Positions 36,409-45,519 are shown, numbered from the stretch's first letter. The stretch: DNA of 64,000 nucleotides from Lysobacter arvi (GCA_031216755.1 JARUHG010000004.1:62001-126000), one strand, 5' to 3'. The notes: generated by a model not told the origin, from the sequence alone. Numbers and translations are program-made.

Positions 36409-38310
36409 ATGGCACACAGTCAGTTCGACCTGCTGCGTCAGCGGCGCTTCCTGCCGTTCTTCGTGACCCAGTGCCTGGGGGCGTTCAACGACAACGTGTA
36501 CCGGCAGGCGATCATCGGCTTGCTGTTCTGGCTCGGCGTGACGCCGGAGGAGCGCACGCTCTATACGAACATCGCGCCGGCGTTGTTCATCCTGCCGTAC
36601 TTCCTGTTCTCGGCCACGGCGGGGCAGATCGCGGAAAAGCTCGAGAAGTCGCGGCTCATCCGCATCACGACCACGATGGAAATCGTGATCATGTCGCTGG
36701 CGGCGGTGGGCTTCGTGACGCAGAACATGGTGGTGCTGCTGGCCGCGCTGTTCGGCACGGGCGTGCAGTCCACGCTGTTCGGACCGGTGAAGTATTCGAT
36801 CCTGCCGTCCGTGCTGAAGCCGGAGGAACTCACCGGCGGCAACGGGCTGGTGGAGATGGGCACGTCGATCTCGATCCTCGTCGGCATGATCTTCGGCGGC
36901 TTGATCTTCATCGTCGCCGGCGCGCACGGGCCGGTCGTCGCGGCCACGGCGATCATCGCGCTCGCGGTGACCGGGAACATCGTCAGCCGTTTCATCCCGC
37001 AGGCGGACGCCGGCGCGCCGGACCTGAAGTTCAACTGGAATCCGATTCCCGAATCGCTCGCCGTGCTGCGCCTGGCGAAGAAACAGCCGGCGGTGCGCAA
37101 CGCGGTGCTGGGCGTGTCGTGGTTCTGGTTCATCGGCACGGTGCTCACCTCGCAGCTGCCCACGTATGCCGACACCAACCTGGGCGGCAGCACGACGCTG
37201 TACATCTTCGTGCTGGCGCTGTTCTCCATTGGCACCGGCGTGGGCTCGATGCTGTGCGAGAAGCTGTCGGCGCGCACGGTGGAAATCGGCCTGGTGCCGA
37301 TGGGCGCGTTCGGCATCAGCGCCTTCATGATCGACCTGTACTTCGCGCGCAGCGGCGCGGCCACGACGACGGGACTGGGCATCGCCGCCTTCCTGGCGCA
37401 GCCGGGCAGCTGGCGCATCGCGATGGACCTGACGGGCATCGGCCTGTTCGCGGGCTTCTTCGTGGTGCCGCTGTTCGCGCTGATCCAGAGCCGCACGCCC
37501 CGCAGCGAGATCTCGCGCGTGATCGCGGGCATGAACATCCAGAACGCCGGCTTCATCGTGCTGGCGGCGGCGCTGGGCATCGTGGTGCAGCGCTTCTTCG
37601 GCTGGACCATTCCGCAGGTGTTCCTGGCGCTGGCGGTCGCGAACGTGGTCGTGGCGATCTACATCTTCACGATCGTGCCCGAGTTCCTGATGCGGTTCCT
37701 GAGCTGGATCTTCGTGCGCGTGCTGTATCGCATGCGGCCGCACGGCATCGAGCAGCACGTGCCCGACGAGGGCGCGGCGCTGATCGTGTGCAACCACGTG
37801 AGCTACATGGATGCGCTGATCCTGTCGGCGAGCGTGCCGCGGCCGATGCGCTTCGTGATGTACTACAGGATCTTCAACATCCCGGTGATGAGCTGGATCT
37901 TCCGCACGGCCAAGGCGATCCCGATCGCCGGCGCGCGCGAGGACCCCGAGCTCATGCGCCGCGCGTTCGACGAGATCGACGCCGCGCTGGCCGAAGGCGA
38001 GCTGGTCGGCATCTTCCCCGAAGGCGCGTTGACGAAGGACGGCAACATCGCGCCGTTCAAGTCGGGCGTGGAGCGCATCCTCGAACGCGCCGCCGCGCGT
38101 GGACAGGTCGTGCCGGTGGTGCCGATGGCCTTGCGCAACATGTGGACGAGCATGTGGAGCCGGCGCGATACGCGATTGGGCCGGATGCGCGTGCCGCGCC
38201 GGTTCCGCGCGCCGGTGGAGGTGATGGCGCAGGCGCCGATCTTCGATCCCGCCATCGACGCGGCGACGCTGGAGGCGAAAGTACGGACGATGCGCGGCGA
38301 CGCGGCCTGA
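36409..38310 (+). CDS. MFS (LplT-like) transporter fused to PlsC-type acyltransferase
   Basis: 633 aa. Residues about 1-420 are an MFS transporter like LplT, starting MAHSQFDLLRQRRFLPFFVTQ with QCLGAFNDNVYRQAI and SRTPRSEISRVIAGMNIQNA. Residues about 425-633 form a 1-acylglycerol-phosphate acyltransferase domain with N462-H-V-S-Y-M-D468 (HX4D) and FPEGA. In LplT-Aas systems this pair flips and re-acylates lysophospholipids; here the acyl-ACP synthetase (AMP-binding) part of Aas is missing, so acyl donor supply must differ. Plus strand, divergent from the effector pair. Confidence 0.9.
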   Translation: MAHSQFDLLRQRRFLPFFVTQCLGAFNDNVYRQAIIGLLFWLGVTPEERTLYTNIAPALFILPYFLFSATAGQIAEKLEKSRLIRITTTMEIVIMSLAAVGFVTQNMVVLLAALFGTGVQSTLFGPVKYSILPSVLKPEELTGGNGLVEMGTSISILVGMIFGGLIFIVAGAHGPVVAATAIIALAVTGNIVSRFIPQADAGAPDLKFNWNPIPESLAVLRLAKKQPAVRNAVLGVSWFWFIGTVLTSQLPTYADTNLGGSTTLYIFVLALFSIGTGVGSMLCEKLSARTVEIGLVPMGAFGISAFMIDLYFARSGAATTTGLGIAAFLAQPGSWRIAMDLTGIGLFAGFFVVPLFALIQSRTPRSEISRVIAGMNIQNAGFIVLAAALGIVVQRFFGWTIPQVFLALAVANVVVAIYIFTIVPEFLMRFLSWIFVRVLYRMRPHGIEQHVPDEGAALIVCNHVSYMDALILSASVPRPMRFVMYYRIFNIPVMSWIFRTAKAIPIAGAREDPELMRRAFDEIDAALAEGELVGIFPEGALTKDGNIAPFKSGVERILERAAARGQVVPVVPMALRNMWTSMWSRRDTRLGRMRVPRRFRAPVEVMAQAPIFDPAIDAATLEAKVRTMRGDAA

Positions 38311-38384
38311 GCCATCACGGCGACGCCATGGTGCGCTGCTAGGATCGGGTCGCCGCGGCGTCGCGGCGTACCCGAAGGATCGCC

Positions 38385-38741
38385 ATGAACGTGCCGCCTC
38401 CCATCCCGCCGTCACCGTCCCCGCTGGCGACGCGGATTCCGAATCACCTGATCTGGGCCATCCTGATCACGATCGCCTCGGTGCTGTTCTGCTGCATCGT
38501 CGGCACCATCCCGGGCATCGTCGCGATCGTGTTCGCCGCGCAGGTCAACTCGAAGCTGGCGGCGGGCGACGAAGCCGGTGCGTGGGTCGCGTCGCGTCGC
38601 GCGAAGCTGTGGTGCTGGATCACCACGGGCCTGACGATCCTCGGCCTGTGCTGGACGATCTGGTTCATCAGCGCCGGCGGCATGGCGCATTACCAGGAAA
38701 TGATGCAGGAGCTGGAGAACGCGCAGCGCGTGCAGTCATGA
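38385..38741 (+). CDS. CD225/dispanin family membrane protein
   Basis: 118 aa. A proline-rich start (MNVPPPIPPSPSP) leads to two membrane segments (about 21-50 and 74-97) separated by a loop with the typical VFAAQVNSKLAAGDEAGAWV and ASRRAKLW, the CD225 hallmark. Bacterial functions are unknown. Its stop overlaps the ATG of the DUF2752 gene, so the two small membrane proteins are coupled. Confidence 0.85.
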   Translation: MNVPPPIPPSPSPLATRIPNHLIWAILITIASVLFCCIVGTIPGIVAIVFAAQVNSKLAAGDEAGAWVASRRAKLWCWITTGLTILGLCWTIWFISAGGMAHYQEMMQELENAQRVQS

Positions 38742-39157
38742 ACGTGCCCGCTTCCCCTGCGTCGTCGCGTGCATTCGACATCCGCACCGCCGTGGTGGGC
38801 GCGGCGGCGGTGTTCGGGATGGGCGGGATCGCGGTGCTGCGCTCGTTCGATCCGTCGGCGCTGTGGCCGTGCGCGTTCCATGTCGTCACCGGGCTGCACT
38901 GCCCGGGCTGCGGTCTGACGCGCATGCTGCACGCGCTCGTGCATGGCGACGTGGCGCGTGCCTGGTCGATGAATCCGCTGGCGATGATCGCGCTGCCGTT
39001 GCTGGCCGCGATGCTGGTGCAGTGGTGGCTGGCGCGTCCGCTGCTGCCTGCCTGGCTCGACCGGTTCGCGCACGACGGGCGCGTGTGGATCGTCGCGCTG
39101 GTCGCGTTCGGCGTGCTGCGGAACCTGCCGATGTTCGCGTGGATGGCGCCGGGGTGA
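38738..39157 (+). CDS. DUF2752 membrane protein
   Basis: 139 aa. The family signature GLHCPGCGLTRMLHALVHGD is present, followed by two membrane segments (about 80-100 and 115-133); another span lies near the N-terminus. ATGA overlap with the CD225 gene. In other bacteria DUF2752 and CD225 genes are also neighbours, which suggests a joint role in the envelope, but no biochemical function is known. Confidence 0.85.
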   Translation: MNVPASPASSRAFDIRTAVVGAAAVFGMGGIAVLRSFDPSALWPCAFHVVTGLHCPGCGLTRMLHALVHGDVARAWSMNPLAMIALPLLAAMLVQWWLARPLLPAWLDRFAHDGRVWIVALVAFGVLRNLPMFAWMAPG

Positions 39158-39244
39158 GCGGGCGGTTTTAACGCGCGGTCACACGGTTGAAAGCCCCGGG
39201 TGCGCTTCGCTTGCCCGGGCGACCTGTGCGCCTCGTGCGCGACG

Positions 39245-40189
39245 TCAGCTCACCCAGCCGGCGATCACGAAGAGCGCGAGCACCGCGAGCCACACCAGCA
39301 GGCTGCGCCAGACCAGGCTCATCGCGTCGCGCAGTTCCGGCACCTCGCCCGAGAACGCGGGAACCGGCGTCGGAGGCGGCACAAGGCCGGCGTCGCCCGC
39401 TTCGACGCCGGTGCCGACGTCATCGTAATCGGCAGCCTCGTCGGCAAGCTCGCACCTGACGCTCGCGCGCGCGACCGCGCCCAGGAACGGGCGGCGCACG
39501 TCGAACGACGCGCCGCCGGCATCGCGCCAGGCGCCCAGCACGGTATCGAAGTTGCCGACCAGCGCGAGCGACAGCGTCATCAGCTGTGCGACGGGCCAGT
39601 CGAGGGTGGCGAAGAGATGGCGCGCGCCTTCGCGGGTCTCGTCCGGCAATGCGGTGGCGGCGTCGCCTTCTGCGGAGATCGCGGTCAACCGATACAGCAA
39701 CGCACCGAACGGCCCCAGCAACAGGAACCAGAACAGCACGCCGAACCAGCGGTGCTGCGCGTTGCGGAACACCGCTTCGACGAGGCTGCCACCATCGAGC
39801 ACGGCGGGCATGCCGCCTTCGGGCCACAAGCGCATCGCGGCGGCACGGCGCGATGCCGGGTCCGGTGCGTTCGCGACGGCGTCGACATCGACGTCGAGGT
39901 CGCGCGGTCCCCAGGCGTAGAAGAGCACGACGACACCGAAGATCAGCCCCGCCAATCCGAAGAACGCGTCGCGCAGCGCGAGCTGGAATAACGCGACGAA
40001 CAGCAGGATCGGCGCGAGCGCCATCGCGATGCCCCATCGGCCGCGCCAGAAGCTGCCCTCGGGGAAGCGGGCGTCGAGCCAACGCAGCCAGTCGCGGTAC
40101 CAGCCGTACTGCCGCACGGATGTTGCGAGCGACGGCGCCATGTGTCCGAGCACCAGCGCGACGACGACGGCGATCAGGGTGGCGGACAT
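39245..40189 (-). CDS. ampE: Inner-membrane regulatory protein AmpE
   Basis: 314 aa (E. coli AmpE 284). It starts MSATLIAVVVALVLGHMAPS and has WLRWLDARFPEGSFWRGRWG, the AmpE pattern, with about four membrane segments and an LDWPVAQLMTLSLALVGNFD motif. AmpE is linked to beta-lactamase induction and cell-wall recycling signalling in enterics. Here ampD is not adjacent. It is a single minus-strand gene. Confidence 0.85.
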   Translation of the reverse strand: MSATLIAVVVALVLGHMAPSLATSVRQYGWYRDWLRWLDARFPEGSFWRGRWGIAMALAPILLFVALFQLALRDAFFGLAGLIFGVVVLFYAWGPRDLDVDVDAVANAPDPASRRAAAMRLWPEGGMPAVLDGGSLVEAVFRNAQHRWFGVLFWFLLLGPFGALLYRLTAISAEGDAATALPDETREGARHLFATLDWPVAQLMTLSLALVGNFDTVLGAWRDAGGASFDVRRPFLGAVARASVRCELADEAADYDDVGTGVEAGDAGLVPPPTPVPAFSGEVPELRDAMSLVWRSLLVWLAVLALFVIAGWVS

Positions 40190-40297
40190 TGCGCGAAGGC
40201 TCCGGGGCGCGTGGGCTGGATCGATTCTAGCTTGGAGGCTGCCGGGTCATGGCGTGTACGCGTGCGGGGACGCGCGGCGCGCGCTGCTTCTTCGGCC

Positions 40298-40323
40298 GTC
40301 ATCCCACCGAAGACGGGAATCCA
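40298..40323. repeat. GTCATCCC-type extragenic repeat, partial copy 3
   Basis: gtcatcccaccgaagacggg followed by aatcca matches the left half of the elements at 21616 and 23442 (cf. gtcatccccgcgaaggcggg followed by gatcca). The right half is not clear. It lies in the 248-base gap between ampE and nudC, which otherwise shows nothing recognisable. Confidence 0.55.
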
Positions 40324-40437
40324 GGCTCGCGAGCATCAACGCCTGCGATCGGCTTGTGGCGCGGAGTGCCCGTGCGTTACGGGCCGGTTCCGGCCTTCTG
40401 GGTCAACGGCTTTTGCAGCGCGCTGGTGACCGTTCGC

Positions 40438-41385
40438 TTACGCGCCGCCCTGCCCCGCGAGCCACTGTTCGATCAGCCAGCGCGAGATCGAAATGCTTGG
40501 CGACAGGACCGGGCCTTCGCCATCGTCCTGCGCGCTGCCCCATTCGCCTCGCAGTCGCGCGCGACGCACGTCGTCGGCGGTGAACCAGCGCGCTTCTTCC
40601 AGTTCGTCGCCGACCTGCGGCGCATCCGGTTCGGCGTCGGCGTGGAAGCCGAGCATCAGCGAGCCCGGGAACGGCCACGGCTGCGACGCCAGATAACGGC
40701 AACGGCGCACGCGCACGCCGGCCTCCTCCAGCACTTCGCGCGCGACGGTCTGCTCCAGCGATTCGCCCGGTTCGACGAATCCGGCGAGCACGGAGTAGCG
40801 CCGCGCCGGCCACGCCGCCTGCCGGCCGAGCAACAGCCGCGAGCCGTCGGTGACCGCGACGATCACCGCCGGATCGGTGCGCGGGTAATGTTCGACGCCG
40901 CATTTCGTGCACGTGCCCTGCCAGCCTGCGCGCGACAGCGCGACCTCGCCGCCGCACACGCCGCAGAAGCGGTGCCGGCTGCGCCAGTGCTGCAGCGCGC
41001 GCGCCTGCGCGAACACGCTCGCGTCGAACGCCGGCCAAAAAGCCGCGGCGCTTCGCAGGTCGACACGGCGCGGCGCATCGAGCGCGGTCAACGCGCCGTC
41101 GAGTGCGAACCAGGCGTTGTCCTGCGGGTCCAGCCCCAGGAAGACCGCGGCGCCGACGCCACCCGGGCCTTCGCTGACGTCCTGCCCGGTTGCGGCGAAG
41201 AGGTGCCCCGCCTCGTCCGCGTACGCGTTGCCCTTCTCGTCGAGCAGGATCACGCGCGCGGCGGGCCAGCGCGATTTCAGTGCATCGGGGTCGTCGCGCA
41301 GGCGGTCAGCGCGATCGAGCGCGCCGTGACAGGCGGCATCCGCGCCGGCCTCGACGAATGCGAACGGTGCCGTGGCGTCGCTCAC
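40438..41385 (-). CDS. nudC: NAD(+) diphosphatase / NADH pyrophosphatase
   Basis: 315 aa from a GTG at 41385 that overlaps the erpA stop by four bases (GTGA). A four-Cys zinc site (FCGVCGGEV and [16 protein letters not shown]) is followed by the Nudix box [20 protein letters not shown] then AGV, with the NudC-specific [14 protein letters not shown] tail motif. It cleaves NADH and removes NAD caps from RNA in characterised homologues. A longer upstream frame exists only as antisense to erpA and is not used. Confidence 0.93.
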   Translation of the reverse strand: MSDATAPFAFVEAGADAACHGALDRADRLRDDPDALKSRWPAARVILLDEKGNAYADEAGHLFAATGQDVSEGPGGVGAAVFLGLDPQDNAWFALDGALTALDAPRRVDLRSAAAFWPAFDASVFAQARALQHWRSRHRFCGVCGGEVALSRAGWQGTCTKCGVEHYPRTDPAVIVAVTDGSRLLLGRQAAWPARRYSVLAGFVEPGESLEQTVAREVLEEAGVRVRRCRYLASQPWPFPGSLMLGFHADAEPDAPQVGDELEEARWFTADDVRRARLRGEWGSAQDDGEGPVLSPSISISRWLIEQWLAGQGGA

Positions 41386-41756
41386 ACCGCGAACGAGGAA
41401 CCGCAGCCGCAGGTCGTCTTCGCGTTCGGATTGCGGATCACGAACTGCGCGCCGTGCAGGCTCTCGGTGTAATCGACTTCGGCGCCCATCAGGTACTGCA
41501 GGCTCAGCGGGTCGACCAGCAGCGTCACGCCATCGGTCTGGATGGCCAGGTCGTCCTCGCCCTGCGCTTCGTCGAACTCGAAGCCGTACTGGAACCCGGA
41601 GCATCCCCCGCCCTGGATGTAGACGCGCAACTTGAGCGCGTCGTTCCCCTCCTCGGCGATCAGCTCGCGCACCTTGCTGGCGGCGGCCGACGTGAACTGG
41701 AGGGGACGATCGAGGGACTGATAGTCCGGCGTGGGGGAGAGGATCGGCAGTTCCAT
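41382..41756 (-). CDS. erpA: Iron-sulfur cluster insertion protein ErpA
   Basis: 124 aa from the ATG at 41756 ([14 protein letters not shown]). A-type carrier with the three conserved Cys: C52 in [12 protein letters not shown] and C116/C118 in TTCGCGSSF. It hands Fe-S clusters to apo-enzymes such as IspG. The gene is translationally coupled to nudC downstream. Confidence 0.95.
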   Translation of the reverse strand: MELPILSPTPDYQSLDRPLQFTSAAASKVRELIAEEGNDALKLRVYIQGGGCSGFQYGFEFDEAQGEDDLAIQTDGVTLLVDPLSLQYLMGAEVDYTESLHGAQFVIRNPNAKTTCGCGSSFAV

Positions 41757-41861
41757 GGGAAAAAGGATGGGGCGCGCGGGCCGCTTGTTCAAGGCGCGCG
41801 ACGGGCCGCAGCGTCCTGCAGGCGCCATTTCGCGCTCAGGAAAGGGCTCGCGACCGGCCGC

Positions 41862-42662
41862 TCAGGGAGCCGCCGTCGCCGGCGCGACGTCGCGCGTGGC
41901 GTCGGCCCAGGTGAACGACTGCTCGATGGGCGCGCCCGAGCGCGGCGCCAGGCGCACGGCGACGCGCACCGGCGTGAAGCCCGGAGGCAGGAAGATGTCC
42001 CCTTCGACCTGCTGGAAATACTTGAACGAGTACGTCATGCCGGGCGCGTTGGGTTGCTGGCGCAGCAACGGCCAGGTGAGCTTCTCGAGCTTGCCGCCCC
42101 GCGTGCCCTCGATCGCCAGCGTGAGCTGCCCGGTGCTGACCGCCCCGCGGTTGAGGTTCTGCGTCAGCGTGCCGGTGAAATGCCATGCGGTGTCGTTCTG
42201 CGGCTGCAGCTTCAGCGAATGCACGGCGAGGCCGCGCCGCTGCGCCGTGCTGCCGACCAGGCGCTCGTAGAAGGCGACGTCGGCGCGCAGGCCGGCGATC
42301 TCCTCGTCCCGTTCGGCCAGCGTGCTCTGCAGGTCGCGATTGGCGTCGCGGCTGATCTGGTCGGAGCGGCTCAGCGTCGCAACGCGCTGTTCGAGCTGTT
42401 CGATCTGGCGCCGCTGCCCGCGGGTTTCGCGCTCGCTGCTCTCCAGCTGCCCCTGCGGGCTGTCCGGCGCGGGCGCGAACACGCGCCAGAGGCCCCAGAA
42501 GCCGAAGAGCAGCGACACCGCGACCGCGCCCAGCAGGAGCGGCGTGCGCCCGCCGACCAGCGCATCGCGCGCGGCCGAGGGCGCGGCCACCGGCTCTGCA
42601 AGATGGCTGGCCGGACGTGACGGGACGGACTGCTCAGGCTGCTCGGGGTCGCTCGGGGTCAT
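41862..42662 (-). CDS. DUF6776 family membrane-anchored coiled-coil protein (paralogue A)
   Basis: 266 aa. Residues about 42-63 are a membrane anchor; 70-130 form a coiled coil (GQRRQIEQLEQRVATLSRSD). The C-terminal periplasmic domain has FYERLVGSTAQRRGLAVHS and YSFKYFQQVEGDIFLPPGFT. It is clearly related to the protein at 43180-43917, which shares LSRSDQISR, FYERLVG, LTQ.LN and YF-Q-Q motifs. The two bracket a bactofilin gene on the same strand. Function unknown; a periplasmic partner of the cytoskeletal scaffold is a reasonable guess. Confidence 0.8.
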   Translation of the reverse strand: MTPSDPEQPEQSVPSRPASHLAEPVAAPSAARDALVGGRTPLLLGAVAVSLLFGFWGLWRVFAPAPDSPQGQLESSERETRGQRRQIEQLEQRVATLSRSDQISRDANRDLQSTLAERDEEIAGLRADVAFYERLVGSTAQRRGLAVHSLKLQPQNDTAWHFTGTLTQNLNRGAVSTGQLTLAIEGTRGGKLEKLTWPLLRQQPNAPGMTYSFKYFQQVEGDIFLPPGFTPVRVAVRLAPRSGAPIEQSFTWADATRDVAPATAAP

Positions 42663-42714
42663 GCCGGGCCGTCGTGGGAACCGGCGCCCAGCCTAACGCG
42701 ACCGGGTGTGACGG

Positions 42715-43131
42715 TCAGCGCAGAATGGCAGCGCCGTCCAGATCCGCTTCAGTCAGGGCATGGGCTTCGTGGGCGCCCGCGTGGATCAGGCGCCCGGTCA
42801 GTACCGAGCCGGCCAGCATCTCGACGACCTGGTAGTGCACGTTGCCCTGCACGCGTGCCTTCGCGGCCAGTTCCACGCGCTCGCTGGCGTAGACGTCGCC
42901 ATCCAGACGGCCGTTGAGGACCACCACGGGGGCGCGGACCTCGCCTTCGATGCTGCCGTTCTCGGAGAGCGTAAGCATGGCGCGCTGGCCTTCCTCGGCG
43001 ATCACCTTGCCGACGATCCGGCCTTCCACGTACAGGCCGCCGCTGAACTTCAGGTCCCCGTGGATGACGACCTGGGCGCCAATGAGGGTGTCGACCTGGC
43101 CGTCGATCTGGGCGGGTTTGCTCTTGAACAT
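42715..43131 (-). CDS. Bactofilin (polymer-forming cytoskeletal protein)
   Basis: 138 aa. Central beta-helix with short repeats: DTLIGAQVVIHGDLKFSGGL, YVEGRIVGKVIAEEGQRAML, GSIEGEVRAPVVVLNGRLDG. Termini are short and unstructured as usual for bactofilins. Such proteins polymerise without nucleotides and help shape cells or position envelope enzymes. It sits between two DUF6776 genes on the minus strand with spacers of about 50 bases on each side. Confidence 0.93.
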   Translation of the reverse strand: MFKSKPAQIDGQVDTLIGAQVVIHGDLKFSGGLYVEGRIVGKVIAEEGQRAMLTLSENGSIEGEVRAPVVVLNGRLDGDVYASERVELAAKARVQGNVHYQVVEMLAGSVLTGRLIHAGAHEAHALTEADLDGAAILR

Positions 43132-43179
43132 CGGGGTACTTCCGGTTGCGCGCCGGCGAACCGGCAGGGGGGATGAGGG

Positions 43180-43917
43180 TCAGGTCGTGCCGAGCTGCCA
43201 GCCCAGCGTCTGCTCGACGGTGACATCGCCGCCGTCGAGCGACACGCGCACGCGCTGCGGGGTGAAATCCGCCGGCAGCATGACGCTGCCCCTGAGCTGC
43301 TGGAAATAGCGGAACGAGTAATCCTGCGGTGGCGCGGAGCGGCGCTGGTGGAGTTCGTCCCAGCCGATCGTCGCCAACTTGCCGTGGCGCACGCCCTCGA
43401 CGGTGAAGTGCAGCCGCCCGCGGCTGATCGCGCCCTTGTTGAGGCTCTGCGTGAGCACGATCTGATAGCGCCAGCTGCCGCCGGACTCGGCATCGAAGCG
43501 CGCCGAATGCACGCTCAGGCCCTTCGGCTGGCCGGTCGCGCCGACCAGGCGTTCGTAGAAGGCGAGGTTGGCCCGCAGGTCGGAGATCTCCTCTTCGCGT
43601 TCGGCCAGTTCGCTCTGCACTTCCTTGTTGGCCGCGCGGCTGATCTGGTCCGAACGCGACAGGGTGGCCTCGCGCTGCGCGAGTTGTTCGGCCTGCGAGC
43701 GCCAGCGGCGCAGTTCGTTCTGGGCCGCCTCGAGCTGCGCGGCCACCATCGGCAGCTTCGGCGCGGCGTGACGCTGCGCCCCGAGCCACACGGCCGCCAG
43801 CGACCCCAGCCATGCGAGGGCGAGCACGACGACGATCAGCGGGCGGCGGTCGGGCCGTTGCTGGACGATCGTGAAGCGCGGCGGCGGCGCCCTTCGCGGC
43901 GTGTTGTTCATAAGCAT
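43180..43917 (-). CDS. DUF6776 family membrane-anchored coiled-coil protein (paralogue B)
   Basis: 245 aa (or 243 if the second ATG at 43911, better placed after GGAAAG, is used). Membrane anchor at about 26-46, coiled coil 55-115 (RSQAEQLAQREATLSRSD), then FYERLVGATGQPKGLSVHS and YSFRYFQQLRGSVMLPADFT. Paralogous to the gene at 41862-42662. First gene of the DUF6776-bactofilin-DUF6776 cluster. Confidence 0.8.
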   Translation of the reverse strand: MLMNNTPRRAPPPRFTIVQQRPDRRPLIVVVLALAWLGSLAAVWLGAQRHAAPKLPMVAAQLEAAQNELRRWRSQAEQLAQREATLSRSDQISRAANKEVQSELAEREEEISDLRANLAFYERLVGATGQPKGLSVHSARFDAESGGSWRYQIVLTQSLNKGAISRGRLHFTVEGVRHGKLATIGWDELHQRRSAPPQDYSFRYFQQLRGSVMLPADFTPQRVRVSLDGGDVTVEQTLGWQLGTT

Positions 43918-43988
43918 CTTTCCGGCGATGACGTCCCCCGGATTCCCCAGCCCCTATACTTCGGCGGACAGTCTAGCGAGGGAGCGAC

Positions 43989-44570
43989 ATGTCGGATGCG
44001 CACCTGTTCGCAATTGGCGTAGTTCTGGCCTGGTTGGCCGGAATCCGCGTCTATCTGACGGTGTTCGGCGTCGGTCTGGCCGGGTTCTTCGGCTGGTTGG
44101 ACCTGCCGCAGGCGCTGCAGGTTACCGCCTCGCCATGGGTTCTGGGCGTTTCGGGATTGCTCGCCGCTGGCGAATTTTTCGCCGACAAGATTCCGGGCGT
44201 CGATTCGGGCTGGGACCTGCTGCACACGCTGCTGCGCGTCCCGGCGGGCGCCTTCCTTGCGGCGGCCACGTTGTCGTCCGATGGACAACTCGGTGCCGGC
44301 GCACTGGCTGCGGGCGCGGGCGTCGCACTGACCAGCCATGTCCTGAAATCCGGCTCGCGCGCCTTGCTCAACACCTCGCCCGAACCGGTCAGCAACTGGA
44401 CCGCCTCGATCACCGAGGACGCCGCGACTATCGGTGGCCTGGCACTGGTATTCGCGCATCCGTGGATCGCGCTCGGCCTGGTGGTGCTGATCAGCATCAC
44501 GGTCGCGCTGCTGCTGTGGTGGGTGTGGCGGATGCTGTTCCGCCGTGCGCCGAAGCCCGGCCCGGTCTGA
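43989..44570 (+). CDS. DUF4126 membrane protein
   Basis: 193 aa with about four membrane segments. The signature AGIRVYLTVFGVGLAGFFGW near the start, FFADKIPGVDSGWDLLHTLL and GSRALLNTSPEPVSNWTASI match DUF4126. Function unknown. Divergent from the DUF6776/bactofilin cluster (71 bases apart) and convergent with bfr, sharing the bidirectional hairpin at 44583-44605. Confidence 0.85.
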   Translation: MSDAHLFAIGVVLAWLAGIRVYLTVFGVGLAGFFGWLDLPQALQVTASPWVLGVSGLLAAGEFFADKIPGVDSGWDLLHTLLRVPAGAFLAAATLSSDGQLGAGALAAGAGVALTSHVLKSGSRALLNTSPEPVSNWTASITEDAATIGGLALVFAHPWIALGLVVLISITVALLLWWVWRMLFRRAPKPGPV

Positions 44571-44575
44571 CCCGC

Positions 44576-44605
44576 AAAGAAAAACGCCGCCCGAAAGGCG
44601 GCGTT
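44576..44605 (-). terminator. Terminator between DUF4126 gene and bfr
   Basis: Nine-base stem aacgccgcc/ggcggcgtt with a five-base loop. On the minus strand it is followed by ttcttt beyond two paired T residues, giving a T-rich tail that ends bfr; on the plus strand it may also end the DUF4126 transcript. Confidence 0.85.
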
Positions 44606-44630
44606 CCGGTTTACGCGGTCGCGACGACGA

Positions 44631-45101
44631 TCAGTCTTCCAGCTTGGTCAGCAGGTAGTTCTGCTCGCCCAGACGTTCGATCAGCGACAGCTGCGTCTCG
44701 ATCCAGTCGATGTGCTCTTCCTCGGAGTCGAGAATGTCGGAGAACAGTTTGCGGCTCACGTAGTCGTTCACCGATTCGCAATACCGGATGGCATCGCGCA
44801 GGAGCGGCAGGCCTTCCAGTTCGAGCGCGAGGTCGCACGCGAGCACTTCCCGCGGGTTTTCGCCGATGCGCAGCTTGCCGAGCGCCTGGAAGTTCGGAAG
44901 TCCTTCGAGGAACAGGATGCGCTCCGAAAGCTTGTCGGCGTGCTTCATCTCGTCGATGGATTCCTTGTATTCGTGTTCGGCCAGTTCCTTCAGGCCCCAG
45001 TTCTTCAGCATCTTGGCGTGCAGGAAGTACTGGTTGATCGCGGTCAGCTCGTTGTAGAGCGCCTTGTTGAGGAATTCGATGACCTTGGCGTCGCCCTTCA
45101 T
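44631..45101 (-). CDS. bfr: Bacterioferritin
   Basis: 156 aa. The ferroxidase ligands are all present (E18, E51, H54, E94, E127, H130) and M52, the heme-bridging Met, is in place ([20 protein letters not shown]). It forms the 24-mer iron store. The gene for its partner ferredoxin Bfd lies 114 bases upstream on the same strand. Confidence 0.97.
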   Translation of the reverse strand: MKGDAKVIEFLNKALYNELTAINQYFLHAKMLKNWGLKELAEHEYKESIDEMKHADKLSERILFLEGLPNFQALGKLRIGENPREVLACDLALELEGLPLLRDAIRYCESVNDYVSRKLFSDILDSEEEHIDWIETQLSLIERLGEQNYLLTKLED

Positions 45102-45215
45102 GGCCGGCCCCTTGTAGACGTGGATGCCGGCACTCTAGCCCGTTCAGGCGCGCGATGACGGAACGCGAATCGGGTGCGTCCGCGTCCGAGAATCAGTCGC
45201 GCTTGGGAAAGAAGC

Positions 45216-45419
45216 TCAGGCGGCTTCCTGCATCACGGGGAACGGCAGTTCCCGCACCGCATGGGCTGCATCGAGCAGCGAAGCGGCCATGTCCAGGCAA
45301 CTACCGCAGTTCGCACCGGCGCCGGTCCGCATGGTCAGTTCCGTCACGGTGCGGCAACCCGCCTCGGCGGCCGAGCGGATGTCGTGATCGGTAACCCCAT
45401 TGCAGATGCAGACGTACAC
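45216..45419 (-). CDS. bfd: Bacterioferritin-associated ferredoxin
   Basis: 67 aa from a GTG at 45419 (MYVCICNGVTDHDI matches the family start; no good ribosome site is visible). The [2Fe-2S] ligands C4, C6, C38, C41 are conserved. It donates electrons that release iron from bacterioferritin. A Fur box at 45473-45491 predicts induction when iron is short. Confidence 0.95.
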   Translation of the reverse strand: MYVCICNGVTDHDIRSAAEAGCRTVTELTMRTGAGANCGSCLDMAASLLDAAHAVRELPFPVMQEAA

Positions 45420-45472
45420 GGCGGCGGTATCGGGCGAGACAGCCGGATCGGCTGCAGGGCCATTCCGCCATG

Positions 45473-45491
45473 AATGAGAATGATTGTCAAT
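45473..45491. promoter_or_regulatory. Fur box upstream of bfd
   Basis: aatgagaatgattgtcaat fits the 19-base Fur consensus (three NATNAT-type hexamers). On the minus strand a TTGACA (45490-45485) inside it is a plausible -35 box, so Fur-Fe would block polymerase. The site is about 55 bases ahead of the bfd start. Confidence 0.8.
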
Positions 45492-45519
45492 TAATCGACG
45501 ACTACCGGCCGTGCGCGCG

